A program made the translations under genes and the position numbers. A DNA stretch of 64,000 nt from Octadecabacter arcticus 238 (GTDB lineage Bacteria; Pseudomonadota; Alphaproteobacteria; Rhodobacterales; Rhodobacteraceae): contig NC_020908.1 of the NCBI RefSeq assembly GCF_000155735.2, positions 3,973,001 through 4,037,000 of the forward strand. The letters run 5' to 3'. The notes under the pieces are model-generated. The model ran no database searches, had not been told where the DNA came from, and saw only the letters and a list, made by a program, of their open reading frames with translations. Each line of letters starts with the position of its first letter. Position 1 is the first letter of the stretch. Below, piece after piece: positions 16,496 to 24,852 of this stretch.

Positions 16496-17866
16496 ATGTC
16501 CATTCCACAAACCGGCGGCGGTCCGATTGAACACCATGACCAGCTTGCGCAATATCTGGCGGACGGGTGTAAGCCCAAAGCCGATTGGCGCATTGGCACC
16601 GAGCATGAAAAATTTGGTTACTGCAAAGACACCCATAAACCACTGCCATTTTCGGGCAAACGATCCATCGAAGCGGTTCTAGGCGGTCTGCGTGACCGCT
16701 ATGGCTGGGCCCCTGTCACCGAGGGTGGGTTTCTGATCGGTCTTGAAAAAGACGGCGCGAACGTGTCGCTGGAACCTGGCGGCGCGTTGGAATTGTCCGG
16801 CGCACCAGTGGAATCGATCCATCAGACGTGTGACGAAGTGAACGTTCACCTTGCGGAAGTGAAATCGATCGCGGACGAGATTGGCGTTGGCTTTATTGGC
16901 CTAGGCGCTGCCCCCGCTTGGTCGCATGACGAAATGCCACTGATGCCTAAGGGCCGCTATAAGCTGATGGATGCCTATATGGACAAGGTCGGTACGTCGG
17001 GCAAAATGATGATGCGCCGGACCTGCACCGTGCAAGTGAACCTCGATTTTTCGTCCGAACCCGACATGATCCAGAAAATGCGCGTCGCGATTGCGTTGCA
17101 GCCCGTGGCGACTGCGTTGTTTGCCAACTCGCCGTTCTTTGATGGCAAACCAAATGACCACAAAAGCTGGCGCGCCCGCATTTGGCGTCATCTGGACGAT
17201 GCCCGCACAGGTATGTTGCCGTTTGTGTTCGACGAAGATTTTGGGTTCGAACGCTACGTGGAATACATGCTCGATGTGCCGATGTATTTTGTCTACCGCG
17301 ATGGCAAATATGTTGACGCGCTTGGCCAGTCGTTCCGCGATTTCCTCAGGGGCCAATTGCCCGCATTGCCCGGTGAAACGCCGACGCTTTCGGATTGGGC
17401 CGATCATCTGACAACGGCCTTCCCCGAGGCCCGCCTAAAGCAATTTATCGAAATGCGCGGGGCCGATGGTGGCCCATGGCGTCGCCTGTGTGCGCTGCCC
17501 GCATTCTGGGTCGGCCTGACCTACGACCAAGTGGCTTTGGACGCCGCGTATGATCTGTGCAAAAACTGGGACACAGAAACCCGCGAGCAATGGCGTGTGG
17601 CGGCATCTGTTGATGGTTTGCAAGCCAAGGTCGGCGGCCAATCCATGCACGACATCGCCCGTGAATGCATCAATATCGCTGAACTGGGTCTGAAAAACCG
17701 CGCCATGCCGGGTGCCGGGGGCATGGTCCCTGACGAGACGCATTTCCTGAACGCGCTGAAAGACAGCGTTGAAACGGGCAAAACCCCTGCCGATGAACTG
17801 TTGGAGCAATACCATGGCGCGTGGGGTGGTGATTTGAGCAAGATTTACGGTAAATTCAGCTATTAA
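16496..17866 (+). CDS. gshA: Glutamate-cysteine ligase, plant/alphaproteobacterial type
   Basis: The 456-residue enzyme catalyses the first step of glutathione synthesis, joining glutamate and cysteine with ATP. It belongs to the plant-type GCS2 group, not the E. coli type: RIGTEHEKFGY near residue 35, GLEKDGANVSLEPGGALELSGAPV near residue 82, and RRTCTVQVNLDF near 175 with LFANSPFFDG are characteristic. The end IYGKFSY-like tail is typical. GGAG lies 11 nt upstream of the ATG. It stands alone downstream of the membrane protein gene and is convergent with plsY. Confidence 0.95.
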   Translation: MSIPQTGGGPIEHHDQLAQYLADGCKPKADWRIGTEHEKFGYCKDTHKPLPFSGKRSIEAVLGGLRDRYGWAPVTEGGFLIGLEKDGANVSLEPGGALELSGAPVESIHQTCDEVNVHLAEVKSIADEIGVGFIGLGAAPAWSHDEMPLMPKGRYKLMDAYMDKVGTSGKMMMRRTCTVQVNLDFSSEPDMIQKMRVAIALQPVATALFANSPFFDGKPNDHKSWRARIWRHLDDARTGMLPFVFDEDFGFERYVEYMLDVPMYFVYRDGKYVDALGQSFRDFLRGQLPALPGETPTLSDWADHLTTAFPEARLKQFIEMRGADGGPWRRLCALPAFWVGLTYDQVALDAAYDLCKNWDTETREQWRVAASVDGLQAKVGGQSMHDIARECINIAELGLKNRAMPGAGGMVPDETHFLNALKDSVETGKTPADELLEQYHGAWGGDLSKIYGKFSY

Positions 17867-17942
17867 AGCTGTCGTGGCAACGTCCCGTCTGAAATAGAAA
17901 ATTTTCCTGACCAACAGTTGAGTAGGGTTTTGCCCCTGCCTG

Positions 17943-18551
17943 CTAGGTCTTTTGGCCGATCTTGTCTTCGGTCCCGTCGACCAGACGGCGGATATTGCCC
18001 GCGTGTCGCCAAAAGATCAGCGCGGCCAGGAACGCGCACAGCATGAATATTTGTGGCTCGCCCAACACGACGGCCCAAACCATTGTGGACGCCGCAGCGA
18101 CCAAGGCTGCGAGCGACGAGAACCGGAACACCAGCGCTGTCACCAACCACGATAAACACGCCGCGATGCCGATGGGCCACGCCAGCCCGTAGAGCACGCC
18201 AAGGAACGTCGCGACGCCCTTACCTCCGCGAAATTTCAGCCAGACCGGAAAACAATGCCCGATCATCACCGCGAAGGCTGCGATTTGGGATGCATCGGCG
18301 TCAGCGTATGCCCGCGCCAAAAGCACAACCACAGCGCCCTTGCCGCCATCCAACAGCAACGTCAGCGCCGCAGCTTTTTTCGACCCAGTGCGCAAAACAT
18401 TCGTCGCACCTATATTGCCCGACCCGATGTCGCGCAGGTTTCCAAGGCCCATGACGCGGGCAAGGATGAGGCCAAACGGGATCGACCCGATGATGTAGGC
18501 AATCACGGCCCATAACAGCAGTGTCGGTCCGGAACTTACAATATCAGGCAT
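17943..18551 (-). CDS. plsY: Glycerol-3-phosphate acyltransferase (acyl-phosphate dependent)
   Basis: The 202-residue membrane protein makes lysophosphatidate from acyl-phosphate and glycerol-3-phosphate. The three PlsY motifs are present: SIPFGLILAR with GSGNIGATNVLR (about 22-50), GHCFPVWLKFRGGKGVATFLG (about 97-117), and WRHAGNIRRLVDGTEDKIG at the end. Five or so membrane segments are seen. The start overlaps the end of the pyrC-like gene by 8 nt, so plsY is the last gene of the pyrB cluster, a usual order in Rhodobacteraceae. Confidence 0.95.
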   Translation of the reverse strand: MPDIVSSGPTLLLWAVIAYIIGSIPFGLILARVMGLGNLRDIGSGNIGATNVLRTGSKKAAALTLLLDGGKGAVVVLLARAYADADASQIAAFAVMIGHCFPVWLKFRGGKGVATFLGVLYGLAWPIGIAACLSWLVTALVFRFSSLAALVAAASTMVWAVVLGEPQIFMLCAFLAALIFWRHAGNIRRLVDGTEDKIGQKT

Positions 18552-19812
18552 TGGTCAACCCTTTGGTTTTGTTCACACCCGCCACGTAGGTGGCGATGAC
18601 TTTGCCCTGTAAAATGGCCCCGTCGAACGGTGTATTTTTGGATTTAGAAAGCAGTGCAAATCGATCCAGTCTGTAGCTCGCGTCCGGATCAAACAGCACC
18701 AGATCAGCAGGCGCGCCCACAGACAACCGCCCACAGGCCAGACCCAGACGGTTCGCCGGATTCAGCGCCAAGGCGCGGAACAGATGCGGCAAATCCATAT
18801 GGCCCGCATGCACAAGACGCAGGGCCGCCGGAAGCAGGGTTTCCAAGGCAACGGCGCCGCTTGCGGCTTCTTCATAGGGCAGGCGTTTGGATTCTTCGTC
18901 CTGCGGCGTGTGCATGGAACAGATGATATCGATCAGACCGGACGCGACGGCCGCAACCACGGCCAAACGATCATCCTCGGATCGCAAGGGCGGCTTGAGC
19001 TTGAAGAACGTGCGGTAGTCGGCCACGTCCAATTCGTTCAGCGTCAGGTGATGGACGCCCACCCCCGCCGTAATATCCAGCCCATTGGCTTTCGCACGTT
19101 CCAACGCAGGCAGCGCGCGCGCCGTGGTGATCTGATCAACGTGATACGCCGCCCCGGTCATTTCCAACAGTGCGATATCACGGTCCAGCCCCATGCGTTC
19201 GGCCATCGGCGATACGCCGGACAATCCGCGCAGGGTCGCGAATTTGCCCGATGTGACCGACCCGCCCGCCGACAATCCCGGTTCCTGGACATGGCCGATC
19301 ACCAATGCGCCAAGCGAATGGGCATAAGTCAGCACACGCGAAAATATCTTGGTGTTTGTGACGACACGGTCACAATCGGTGAACGCGACCGCACCTGCAT
19401 CCAGCAAGAACCCGATCTCTGTCATCTCGCGCCCGGCGCGTCCCTTCGTGAGGGCGGCCATTGGCAGCACGTTAACAGCCGCATCAATCGACGCGCGGCG
19501 TTCGACAAATTCCAGCGTTTCAGGGGTGTCGATGGCAGGGTCGGTGTCGGGGCGTGTCACGATGGTGGTGATGCCACCGGCGACGGCAGCGCGGCCAGCG
19601 GATGCGAAGCTTTCCTTATGCCGCTCACCCGGTTCGGACACCTTAACGCCAATATCAACGATCCCGGGTGCGAGACATTTGCCACGGCACTCTATCACCT
19701 CATCCACATCGACCGCGTCAGAAATCAGCCCGTCAACGACGAAGAGATCCCCAAGCGTGTCAGTCCCTGTTTCGGGATCAATCAAGCGGGCGTTCTTAAA
19801 ATGTAATCTCAT
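18544..19812 (-). CDS. Dihydroorotase homologue lacking metal ligands (PyrC'/PyrX-type)
   Basis: The 422-residue amidohydrolase-fold protein aligns with class I dihydroorotases from end to end. Features include APGIVDIGVKVSEPGE near residue 50, GVHHLTLNEL near 262, GLACGRLSVGAPADLVLFDPD near the end. The metal-binding D-x-H-x-H of active enzymes is replaced by DIGVK, and the TDHAPH motif by CSMHTPQ. Both changes remove ligands. Such pseudo-dihydroorotases are known from Pseudomonas, where they assemble with aspartate carbamoyltransferase as a structural partner. The neighbouring pyrB, three genes upstream in the same cluster, supports this. A catalytic PyrC should then be encoded elsewhere. 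Confidence 0.85.
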   Translation of the reverse strand: MRLHFKNARLIDPETGTDTLGDLFVVDGLISDAVDVDEVIECRGKCLAPGIVDIGVKVSEPGERHKESFASAGRAAVAGGITTIVTRPDTDPAIDTPETLEFVERRASIDAAVNVLPMAALTKGRAGREMTEIGFLLDAGAVAFTDCDRVVTNTKIFSRVLTYAHSLGALVIGHVQEPGLSAGGSVTSGKFATLRGLSGVSPMAERMGLDRDIALLEMTGAAYHVDQITTARALPALERAKANGLDITAGVGVHHLTLNELDVADYRTFFKLKPPLRSEDDRLAVVAAVASGLIDIICSMHTPQDEESKRLPYEEAASGAVALETLLPAALRLVHAGHMDLPHLFRALALNPANRLGLACGRLSVGAPADLVLFDPDASYRLDRFALLSKSKNTPFDGAILQGKVIATYVAGVNKTKGLTNA

Positions 19813-19872
19813 GACATTCCTTTTGACCGTCGCTGCGGGGCGCGTAAACTGTTTTAGGCGGCGCGATTTGCG

Positions 19873-20442
19873 TCATCCTGCAATCTTGATCATCAACCAC
19901 ACCAACAGCGCCATCACCAGCAGGGCAATCGTCGCCACGCGACCAGACATGGCAGCGTCCGATACGGGTTTCTTGCGCGGCGCATCCGAAAGAGACCCTT
20001 TGGCGCTGTCATCGGGCAGCGCTTCAAACGTCACCGGTGCGCCTTCTTCGCGAAACGCCGCGATGAACCGCAGCGGCGCTGCAGGTGCAAGCGTCTGCGC
20101 GGCACCTTTGAAAGCGGAACTAAACACAATCGCGACGTGTCCCTGAACACCCGTCAACAATTCGCGGTATGGTTCAACGTCTGCCGGAGCGACACCATTG
20201 CCAAGGGTCAGGTAGCCCGCCAAGCCAATCTCACCGAGAGCCTCAACATCAACAATCTCGATGGAATCTTCGTTCAGGTCTGCGGTGACACCCAATGACG
20301 CGCGCAAAGGCCAAGGATCATCGCCGCCAGTTTCGTGGCGTTCTGCAAACAGCTGGATTTGATCGGCAGGCAAATCGATGCCGTATATCCGGATCACACC
20401 GCGTTCATTGGCCGTAACGTTTTTGGGATTGATTTGGGTCAA
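19873..20442 (-). CDS. Tail-anchored protein of unknown function in the pyrB cluster
   Basis: The 189-residue protein is soluble for most of its length and ends in one hydrophobic helix (about 168-188, VATIALLVMALLVWLMIKIAG), so it is probably tail-anchored in the inner membrane. The segment RGVIRIYGIDLPADQIQLFAE near residue 14 is typical of a conserved Rhodobacteraceae family found beside pyrB and pyrC. No catalytic motif is seen. It overlaps the PH-like gene by 4 nt and is followed by the dihydroorotase homologue after 60 bp. Confidence 0.7.
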   Translation of the reverse strand: MTQINPKNVTANERGVIRIYGIDLPADQIQLFAERHETGGDDPWPLRASLGVTADLNEDSIEIVDVEALGEIGLAGYLTLGNGVAPADVEPYRELLTGVQGHVAIVFSSAFKGAAQTLAPAAPLRFIAAFREEGAPVTFEALPDDSAKGSLSDAPRKKPVSDAAMSGRVATIALLVMALLVWLMIKIAG

Positions 20443-20858
20443 GTCACTGCCTTTCGTGCGGCGTCTATGGTTCGGGTCACTGCAGGCCCGTCTTCAGGGT
20501 AGAACAATTGCAGGGGTTTACCACCAGAGCTATGGCGCACCTGCACAGCCACGGTTTTAGATTTTATCGTGTCAATGGACCCCAACGGGATGTCCACACC
20601 ACCTTGCAAAATAATCCGCTGGTTGGTGATCCATGCGCGATGTCGGCCAAGGGTGAAACGTTCCTGAACCAACAAGAAACACGTCACAAACAGCGGCGCA
20701 ATCGGCCAATAGGTATCGGGAAACGTAACAGCAAAAGCCAATGTCGGGAGCAAACTGACAGCCAACAGGAACAGCGCCACCCGCTTAAACACCCGCAGGC
20801 TGGGCAGGTGATTGTGCAAAATGACTTCGTCGTTGTTCAGCGGTGGCGCGTCGGTCAA
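20439..20858 (-). CDS. Membrane protein with bacterial PH-like domain
   Basis: The best start is TTG at 20858, which overlaps the pyrB stop as TTGA and gives 139 residues; an ATG at 20897 would lie entirely within pyrB. Two hydrophobic segments (about 24-44 and 50-66 from the TTG) are followed by [34 protein letters not shown], a pattern of bacterial PH domains (YdbS/bPH2 type: T..R.....G.....I.L..I). Function unknown. It is translationally coupled to pyrB and to the tail-anchored protein gene. Confidence 0.7.
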   Translation of the reverse strand: MTDAPPLNNDEVILHNHLPSLRVFKRVALFLLAVSLLPTLAFAVTFPDTYWPIAPLFVTCFLLVQERFTLGRHRAWITNQRIILQGGVDIPLGSIDTIKSKTVAVQVRHSSGGKPLQLFYPEDGPAVTRTIDAARKAVT

Positions 20859-21817
20859 ACCATGACCCCCGCAGCTTTCGCCCCGCGTGCCGCCCAAAGA
20901 TTGCGCGCCAAAAGATCCATCGCGGCCATACGCACAGCAACACCCATTTCGACCTGTTCTTGAATGACGCTGCGGTTGATGTCGTCAGCGATTGATCCGT
21001 CAATTTCAACGCCGCGGTTCATCGGGCCGGGGTGCATGACGATGGCATCAGGTTTCGCAAACGACAGCTTTTCGGCGTCCAGCCCGTAACGGTGAAAATA
21101 TTCACGTTCTGACGGGATAAATCCACCGTCCATGCGTTCTTTTTGCAGACGCAGCATCATCACGACATCGACGTCCTTTAACCCCTCGCGCATATCGTGG
21201 AACACTTCGACACCGAAGTCTTCGACGCCGGATGGCAGCAGCGTCAGCGGGCCGACCAGCCGCACGCGGTTTTCCATTTTGCCAAGCAACATGATGTTGG
21301 ATCGCGCCACGCGGCTGTGCGCCACATCGCCGCAAATGGCGATGGACAGGCGGTGCAGCCGCCCCTTTGCACGGCGGATCGTAAGCGCATCCAGCAGCGC
21401 CTGCGTTGGGTGTTCATGGCGCCCGTCACCAGCATTCAAGACGGCACAGTTCACTTTCTGAGCCAGCAAATCGACCGCGCCGGAATGGGGATGCCGCACG
21501 ACCAGCAAATCGGGACGCATTGCGTTCAGCGTCAGCGCCGTGTCGATCAGCGTCTCACCCTTTTTGGTCGAACTGGTGTGCATCGCCATGTTCATCACAT
21601 CCGCGCCGAGGCGCTTGCCCGCGATCTCGAAACTCGCCTGTGTGCGGGTCGAGTTTTCGAAGAACATGTTGATTTGTGTCAGACCCTCAAGAACATCACG
21701 ATGCGCGCGTCCTTTGCGGTTATCTTCGGCGTATTTGTCCGCCAAATCCAGCAATGTGGTGATTTCAGATGGATGGAGGTGTTCAATGCCAAGCAAGTGC
21801 GATGCGCGAAATGTCAT
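20855..21817 (-). CDS. pyrB: Aspartate carbamoyltransferase, catalytic subunit
   Basis: The 320-residue enzyme condenses carbamoyl phosphate and aspartate, the committed step of pyrimidine synthesis. It starts [14 protein letters not shown] at 21817 behind GGAGGT; the longer upstream frame has no other support. The carbamoyl-phosphate loop is [13 protein letters not shown] near residue 53. [26 protein letters not shown] near 130 and [13 protein letters not shown] near 270 are all present. It leads the cluster pyrB, PH-like gene, tail-anchored gene, pyrC-like gene, plsY. No pyrI is seen, so oligomerisation with the dihydroorotase homologue is plausible. Confidence 0.96.
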   Translation of the reverse strand: MTFRASHLLGIEHLHPSEITTLLDLADKYAEDNRKGRAHRDVLEGLTQINMFFENSTRTQASFEIAGKRLGADVMNMAMHTSSTKKGETLIDTALTLNAMRPDLLVVRHPHSGAVDLLAQKVNCAVLNAGDGRHEHPTQALLDALTIRRAKGRLHRLSIAICGDVAHSRVARSNIMLLGKMENRVRLVGPLTLLPSGVEDFGVEVFHDMREGLKDVDVVMMLRLQKERMDGGFIPSEREYFHRYGLDAEKLSFAKPDAIVMHPGPMNRGVEIDGSIADDINRSVIQEQVEMGVAVRMAAMDLLARNLWAARGAKAAGVMV

Positions 21818-21880
21818 GGGACCTCCGGTCTGACTGGTATTATTCTTTAGTTCGATGTTCTGGGTCGATATTCTTGGCAT

Positions 21881-21909
21881 CTTATATGGGGGCGATTGCG
21901 CAGCGGCAA
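21881..21909 (-). promoter_or_regulatory. Probable sigma-70 promoter of pyrB
   Basis: On the minus strand TTGCCG (21909-21904) and TATAAG (21886-21881) are separated by exactly 17 bp, matching TTGACA and TATAAT at 4 and 5 of 6 positions. Transcription would begin near 21874 and leave a leader of about 57 nt without an obvious attenuator. Confidence 0.5.
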
Positions 21910-21952
21910 GATCAGCGCGTGATCTCACCATTTCAGCACGTTAGAGTGGCGC

Positions 21953-22759
21953 ATGGAATCGGGTATGGAATTTTGGACGGCCAAGGCGCTGCTCGACTGG
22001 CAGGTCGAAATGGGCTGTGATGAGGCGATTGGTGATGAACCCGTCGACCGCTACGCGTTGAAGGACGTTAAACCTGCGCCCAAACCCGTCCAAGCACCGT
22101 CCACACTGGCGTCCGCCCCACCGCCTGTTGCCACCCCTGCACCCGAAGTCGACCAGATCAGCGCCGCGCGCGATGCCGCAAATGCGGCCCAAGACCTGGC
22201 TGCATTGCGTGCGGCCATGGCCACGTTTGAGGGATGCGCGCTCAAGCCCGTCGCGCGCAATCTGGTCTTTTCGGGTGGTATTGCAGGCGCACCCGTTATG
22301 ATCATAGCCGACGCACCCGACCGCGATGATGACCGCGCCGGAGAAATGTTTGCAGGACGCACCGGCGCATTGCTGGACAAAATGCTGGCCGCCATCGGGT
22401 TGGGACGCAGCGGTGACGCGCCAATATACGCAGCCCCCGTTTTGCCTTGGAACCCACCACAAAACCGTGATCCCGATGCAGAAGAAATGGCGATGATGCT
22501 GCCATTCCTACAACGCCACATTACACTCGCCGCGCCTAAAATTTTGATCTTGATGGGCAATGGCCCCTGTCAGGCGCTGCTTGGAAGAAGTGGCATGACC
22601 CGTCTGCACGGCAGCTGGGCCGATGTTCAGATCGGGTCGGCCAGCTTGCCAGCGATCCCGATGTTCGCGCCATCCTATCTATTGACCACCCCATCAGCAA
22701 AACGCGAAGCCTGGGGTGATCTGTTGTCCCTCAAGGCCCGCCTGAAAGACCTATCATGA
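21953..22759 (+). CDS. Uracil-DNA-glycosylase-like protein with altered motifs
   Basis: The 268-residue protein (or 264 from ATG 21965) has a variable Pro/Ala-rich N-terminus up to about residue 70 and then a UDG-superfamily domain: ALRAAMATFEGCALKPVARNLVFSGG, APVMIIADAP, MFAGRTGALLDKMLAAIGL, and a C-terminal MFAPSYLLTTPSAKREAW, equivalent to HPS-type motif HPSYLLR. Family 4 enzymes read GEAPG in motif A and have four cysteines for an iron-sulfur cluster. Here motif A is ADAPD and only one of the first two cysteines remains, so activity on uracil is doubtful. It is coupled to moaB by a 4-nt overlap. Confidence 0.75.
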   Translation: MESGMEFWTAKALLDWQVEMGCDEAIGDEPVDRYALKDVKPAPKPVQAPSTLASAPPPVATPAPEVDQISAARDAANAAQDLAALRAAMATFEGCALKPVARNLVFSGGIAGAPVMIIADAPDRDDDRAGEMFAGRTGALLDKMLAAIGLGRSGDAPIYAAPVLPWNPPQNRDPDAEEMAMMLPFLQRHITLAAPKILILMGNGPCQALLGRSGMTRLHGSWADVQIGSASLPAIPMFAPSYLLTTPSAKREAWGDLLSLKARLKDLS

Positions 22760-23295
22760 CCCTTGACGAAAGCCGCACATTTATCCCTGTTCGCATCGCG
22801 ATACTGAGCGTCAGCGACACCCGCAGCCTGACTGATGACAGATCAGGCCAGACGCTGGTGGATCGCCTGACGGACGCGGGCCACACCCTTGCGGATCGCA
22901 AAATGTTGCGCGACGAACGCGACCAGATTGCTGACCAGCTGCGGGCGTGGTGCGCTGATCCGGACATCGACGTGATTTTGACGACGGGCGGTACCGGACT
23001 GACGGGGCGCGATGTCACTGTCGAAGCCCACCGCGACGTCTATGAAAAAGAGATCGACGCCTTCGGCACGGTGTTCACGATGATTTCAATGCAAAAGATC
23101 GGCACCAGCGCTGTTCAATCGCGGGCAACGGGCGGTGTAGCCAACGGCACCTATCTGTTTGCCCTGCCCGGCAGCACCGGCGCGTGCAAGGATGCGTGGG
23201 ATGAAATTTTGGTCAAACAGCTCGATTATCGGCACCGGCCTTGCAATTTTGTCGAAATATTGCCGCGTTTGGATGAACATCAGCGACGGAAATAA
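22756..23295 (+). CDS. moaB: Molybdenum cofactor biosynthesis protein B
   Basis: The 179-residue protein has the MoCF/MogA fold: VRIAILSVSDTRSLTDDRSGQTLVD at the start, ILTTGGTGLTGRDVTVEA near residue 75 (the molybdopterin-binding TGGTG loop), and LFALPGSTGACKDAWDEIL near 132. It adenylates or binds molybdopterin before molybdenum insertion. The start overlaps the UDG-like gene by ATGA. Other cofactor genes in the window are mobA, moaD and moaE, at separate loci. A 90-bp gap with a strong palindrome separates it from the RND operon. Confidence 0.93.
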   Translation: MTLDESRTFIPVRIAILSVSDTRSLTDDRSGQTLVDRLTDAGHTLADRKMLRDERDQIADQLRAWCADPDIDVILTTGGTGLTGRDVTVEAHRDVYEKEIDAFGTVFTMISMQKIGTSAVQSRATGGVANGTYLFALPGSTGACKDAWDEILVKQLDYRHRPCNFVEILPRLDEHQRRK

Positions 23296-23305
23296 TAATC
23301 TGGAC

Positions 23306-23319
23306 CGTAGTATACTACG
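23306..23319. promoter_or_regulatory. 14-bp perfect palindrome upstream of the RND efflux operon
   Basis: CGTAGTATACTACG is a perfect palindrome 70 bp upstream of the adaptor start, in an AT-rich gap that can also hold a promoter (TATACT and TATAAC lie beside it). The form suits a TetR- or MarR-like operator. No regulator gene is adjacent. Confidence 0.5.
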
Positions 23320-23389
23320 TATACTTATAACGTCGATTAATACCGGACCTTCGCTAAATCAATGTGGACCGATTTCAGAGGCATAGCCC

Positions 23390-24847
23390 ATGCAATTTCT
23401 AAGACGCAGCCTGATTGGAATTTTTCTACTGGCCCTGACGCTGGCGCTGTTTGCATGGGCAGGCAATACCGTGCGCCTTGCGGTGCAAGATCGGATGAAC
23501 GCCGAACCACGCAGCTTTCCACAGCGCGAACGGGTTTTGTCAGTCAATGTCGTGACCGTGACGCCACAAACCATTGCGCCGGAACTGGTGGTCTTTGGCG
23601 AACTCGGCAGTACCAACACGTTTGATCTGCGGGCGCTGTCCAGTGGCACCGTGCTTGAAATATCCCCGAACTTTGTTGACGGCGGGCGGGTGCAAAGCGG
23701 TGAGCTTATCGTTAAAATTGACCCCCGCGACGCCCAATCTTTCCGTGACCGGACAGCGGCCGACCTGCGCGATGCGCAATCTGAGGTCCGTGATGCTGAA
23801 CGCGCTTTGGTTATTGAACGTGACGAACTCGCGGCGGCAAATCAACAGGTGGATTTGCGACAGCAGGCCCTGACCCGTCAGAACGACCTTGTGACGCGCG
23901 GCGTGGGAACCGCTGCCGCCGTTGAAACCGCAGAACTGGCGCTGTCTGGCGCAAATCAAGCGGTCCTGTCGCGCCGCCAAGCGCAGGCAGATGCGCAGGC
24001 CCGTCTGGATCAGGCCGCGACGGGCCTTGATCGCGCACAGCTTAACCTTGCGGACGCTGACCGTGGCGTGGCGGATACCGAAATCCGCGCACCGTTTTCG
24101 GGCACCTTGGCAGAAGTCAACATTTCCCAAGGGGTGCGCGTCACCGCAAATGAACGGCTGGGGGAGCTGGTCGAGAAAGACAACCTCGAAGTCTCGTTTC
24201 GTCTGTCCACCGTCCAATATGCACGGCTGGCAGGTGCTGACGGCGCGCTTGGCGATGCCGCTGTCACCGTCACGCTTGAGGCGCAGGACCTGACGCTAAC
24301 CGCGTCCGGCCAAATCACCCGCGAAAGCGCCAATGTCGGCGAAGGTCAGACCGGCCGTTTGTTGTTTGCGCGTCTGGACACCGCCGTTGGTCTGCGCCCC
24401 GGGGATTTTGTGACCGTGACCGTGACAGAACCTGAGTTGCGCGGTGTCGCAATGGTGCCATCAACCGCAATTGGATCGGGCAGCAGCGCGCTGATGCTCG
24501 CTGAGGGCAACCGCCTTGAGGACGTCGCCGTCGTGGTTTTACGCCGCCAAGGCGATGACGTTATCATTCGCGCACCTGCGCTTTATGGCCAACAAATTGT
24601 CGCGGAACGTTCACCGCTTTTGGGCGCTGGCATCGCGGTGCAGCCGATTGATCCCAACGCCGAAGCGGTCGCGCCGCAGCCACCAGAAATGATCACGCTG
24701 GATGATGATCGCCGCGCGCGGTTGATCGCCTTTGTCGAAGGGTCGCGGATGCCGCCACCTGTGCAAGCCCGCGTCATTGGCCAGTTGGAACAGGACGAAG
24801 TTCCTGCCGATGTGGTTGAAGACCTCGAAACGCGGATGGGGACTTAA
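23390..24847 (+). CDS. RND efflux periplasmic adaptor subunit
   Basis: The 485-residue protein has an N-terminal membrane anchor (LIGIFLLALTLALFAWAGNTV, about 7-27) and the layout of HlyD/MFP adaptors. A lipoyl half-motif precedes a long coiled coil (about 120-225, rich in Ala, Asp, Arg and Gln), and the second half follows as DTEIRAPFSGTLAEVNISQGVRV near 235. Beta-barrel and membrane-proximal domains follow to about residue 400. The last 85 residues, with an acidic EGSRMPPPVQARVIGQLEQDEVP, are an extra tail. It joins the inner-membrane pump to an outer-membrane channel, which is not encoded here. The pump gene begins 5 bp downstream. Confidence 0.92.
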   Translation: MQFLRRSLIGIFLLALTLALFAWAGNTVRLAVQDRMNAEPRSFPQRERVLSVNVVTVTPQTIAPELVVFGELGSTNTFDLRALSSGTVLEISPNFVDGGRVQSGELIVKIDPRDAQSFRDRTAADLRDAQSEVRDAERALVIERDELAAANQQVDLRQQALTRQNDLVTRGVGTAAAVETAELALSGANQAVLSRRQAQADAQARLDQAATGLDRAQLNLADADRGVADTEIRAPFSGTLAEVNISQGVRVTANERLGELVEKDNLEVSFRLSTVQYARLAGADGALGDAAVTVTLEAQDLTLTASGQITRESANVGEGQTGRLLFARLDTAVGLRPGDFVTVTVTEPELRGVAMVPSTAIGSGSSALMLAEGNRLEDVAVVVLRRQGDDVIIRAPALYGQQIVAERSPLLGAGIAVQPIDPNAEAVAPQPPEMITLDDDRRARLIAFVEGSRMPPPVQARVIGQLEQDEVPADVVEDLETRMGT

Positions 24848-24852
24848 ACATC

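Noticed and set aside
18784..19806. 340-codon plus-strand frame opposite the dihydroorotase homologue
   Set aside because: Antisense shadow; the minus strand has clear homology and overlaps its neighbours in operon fashion.
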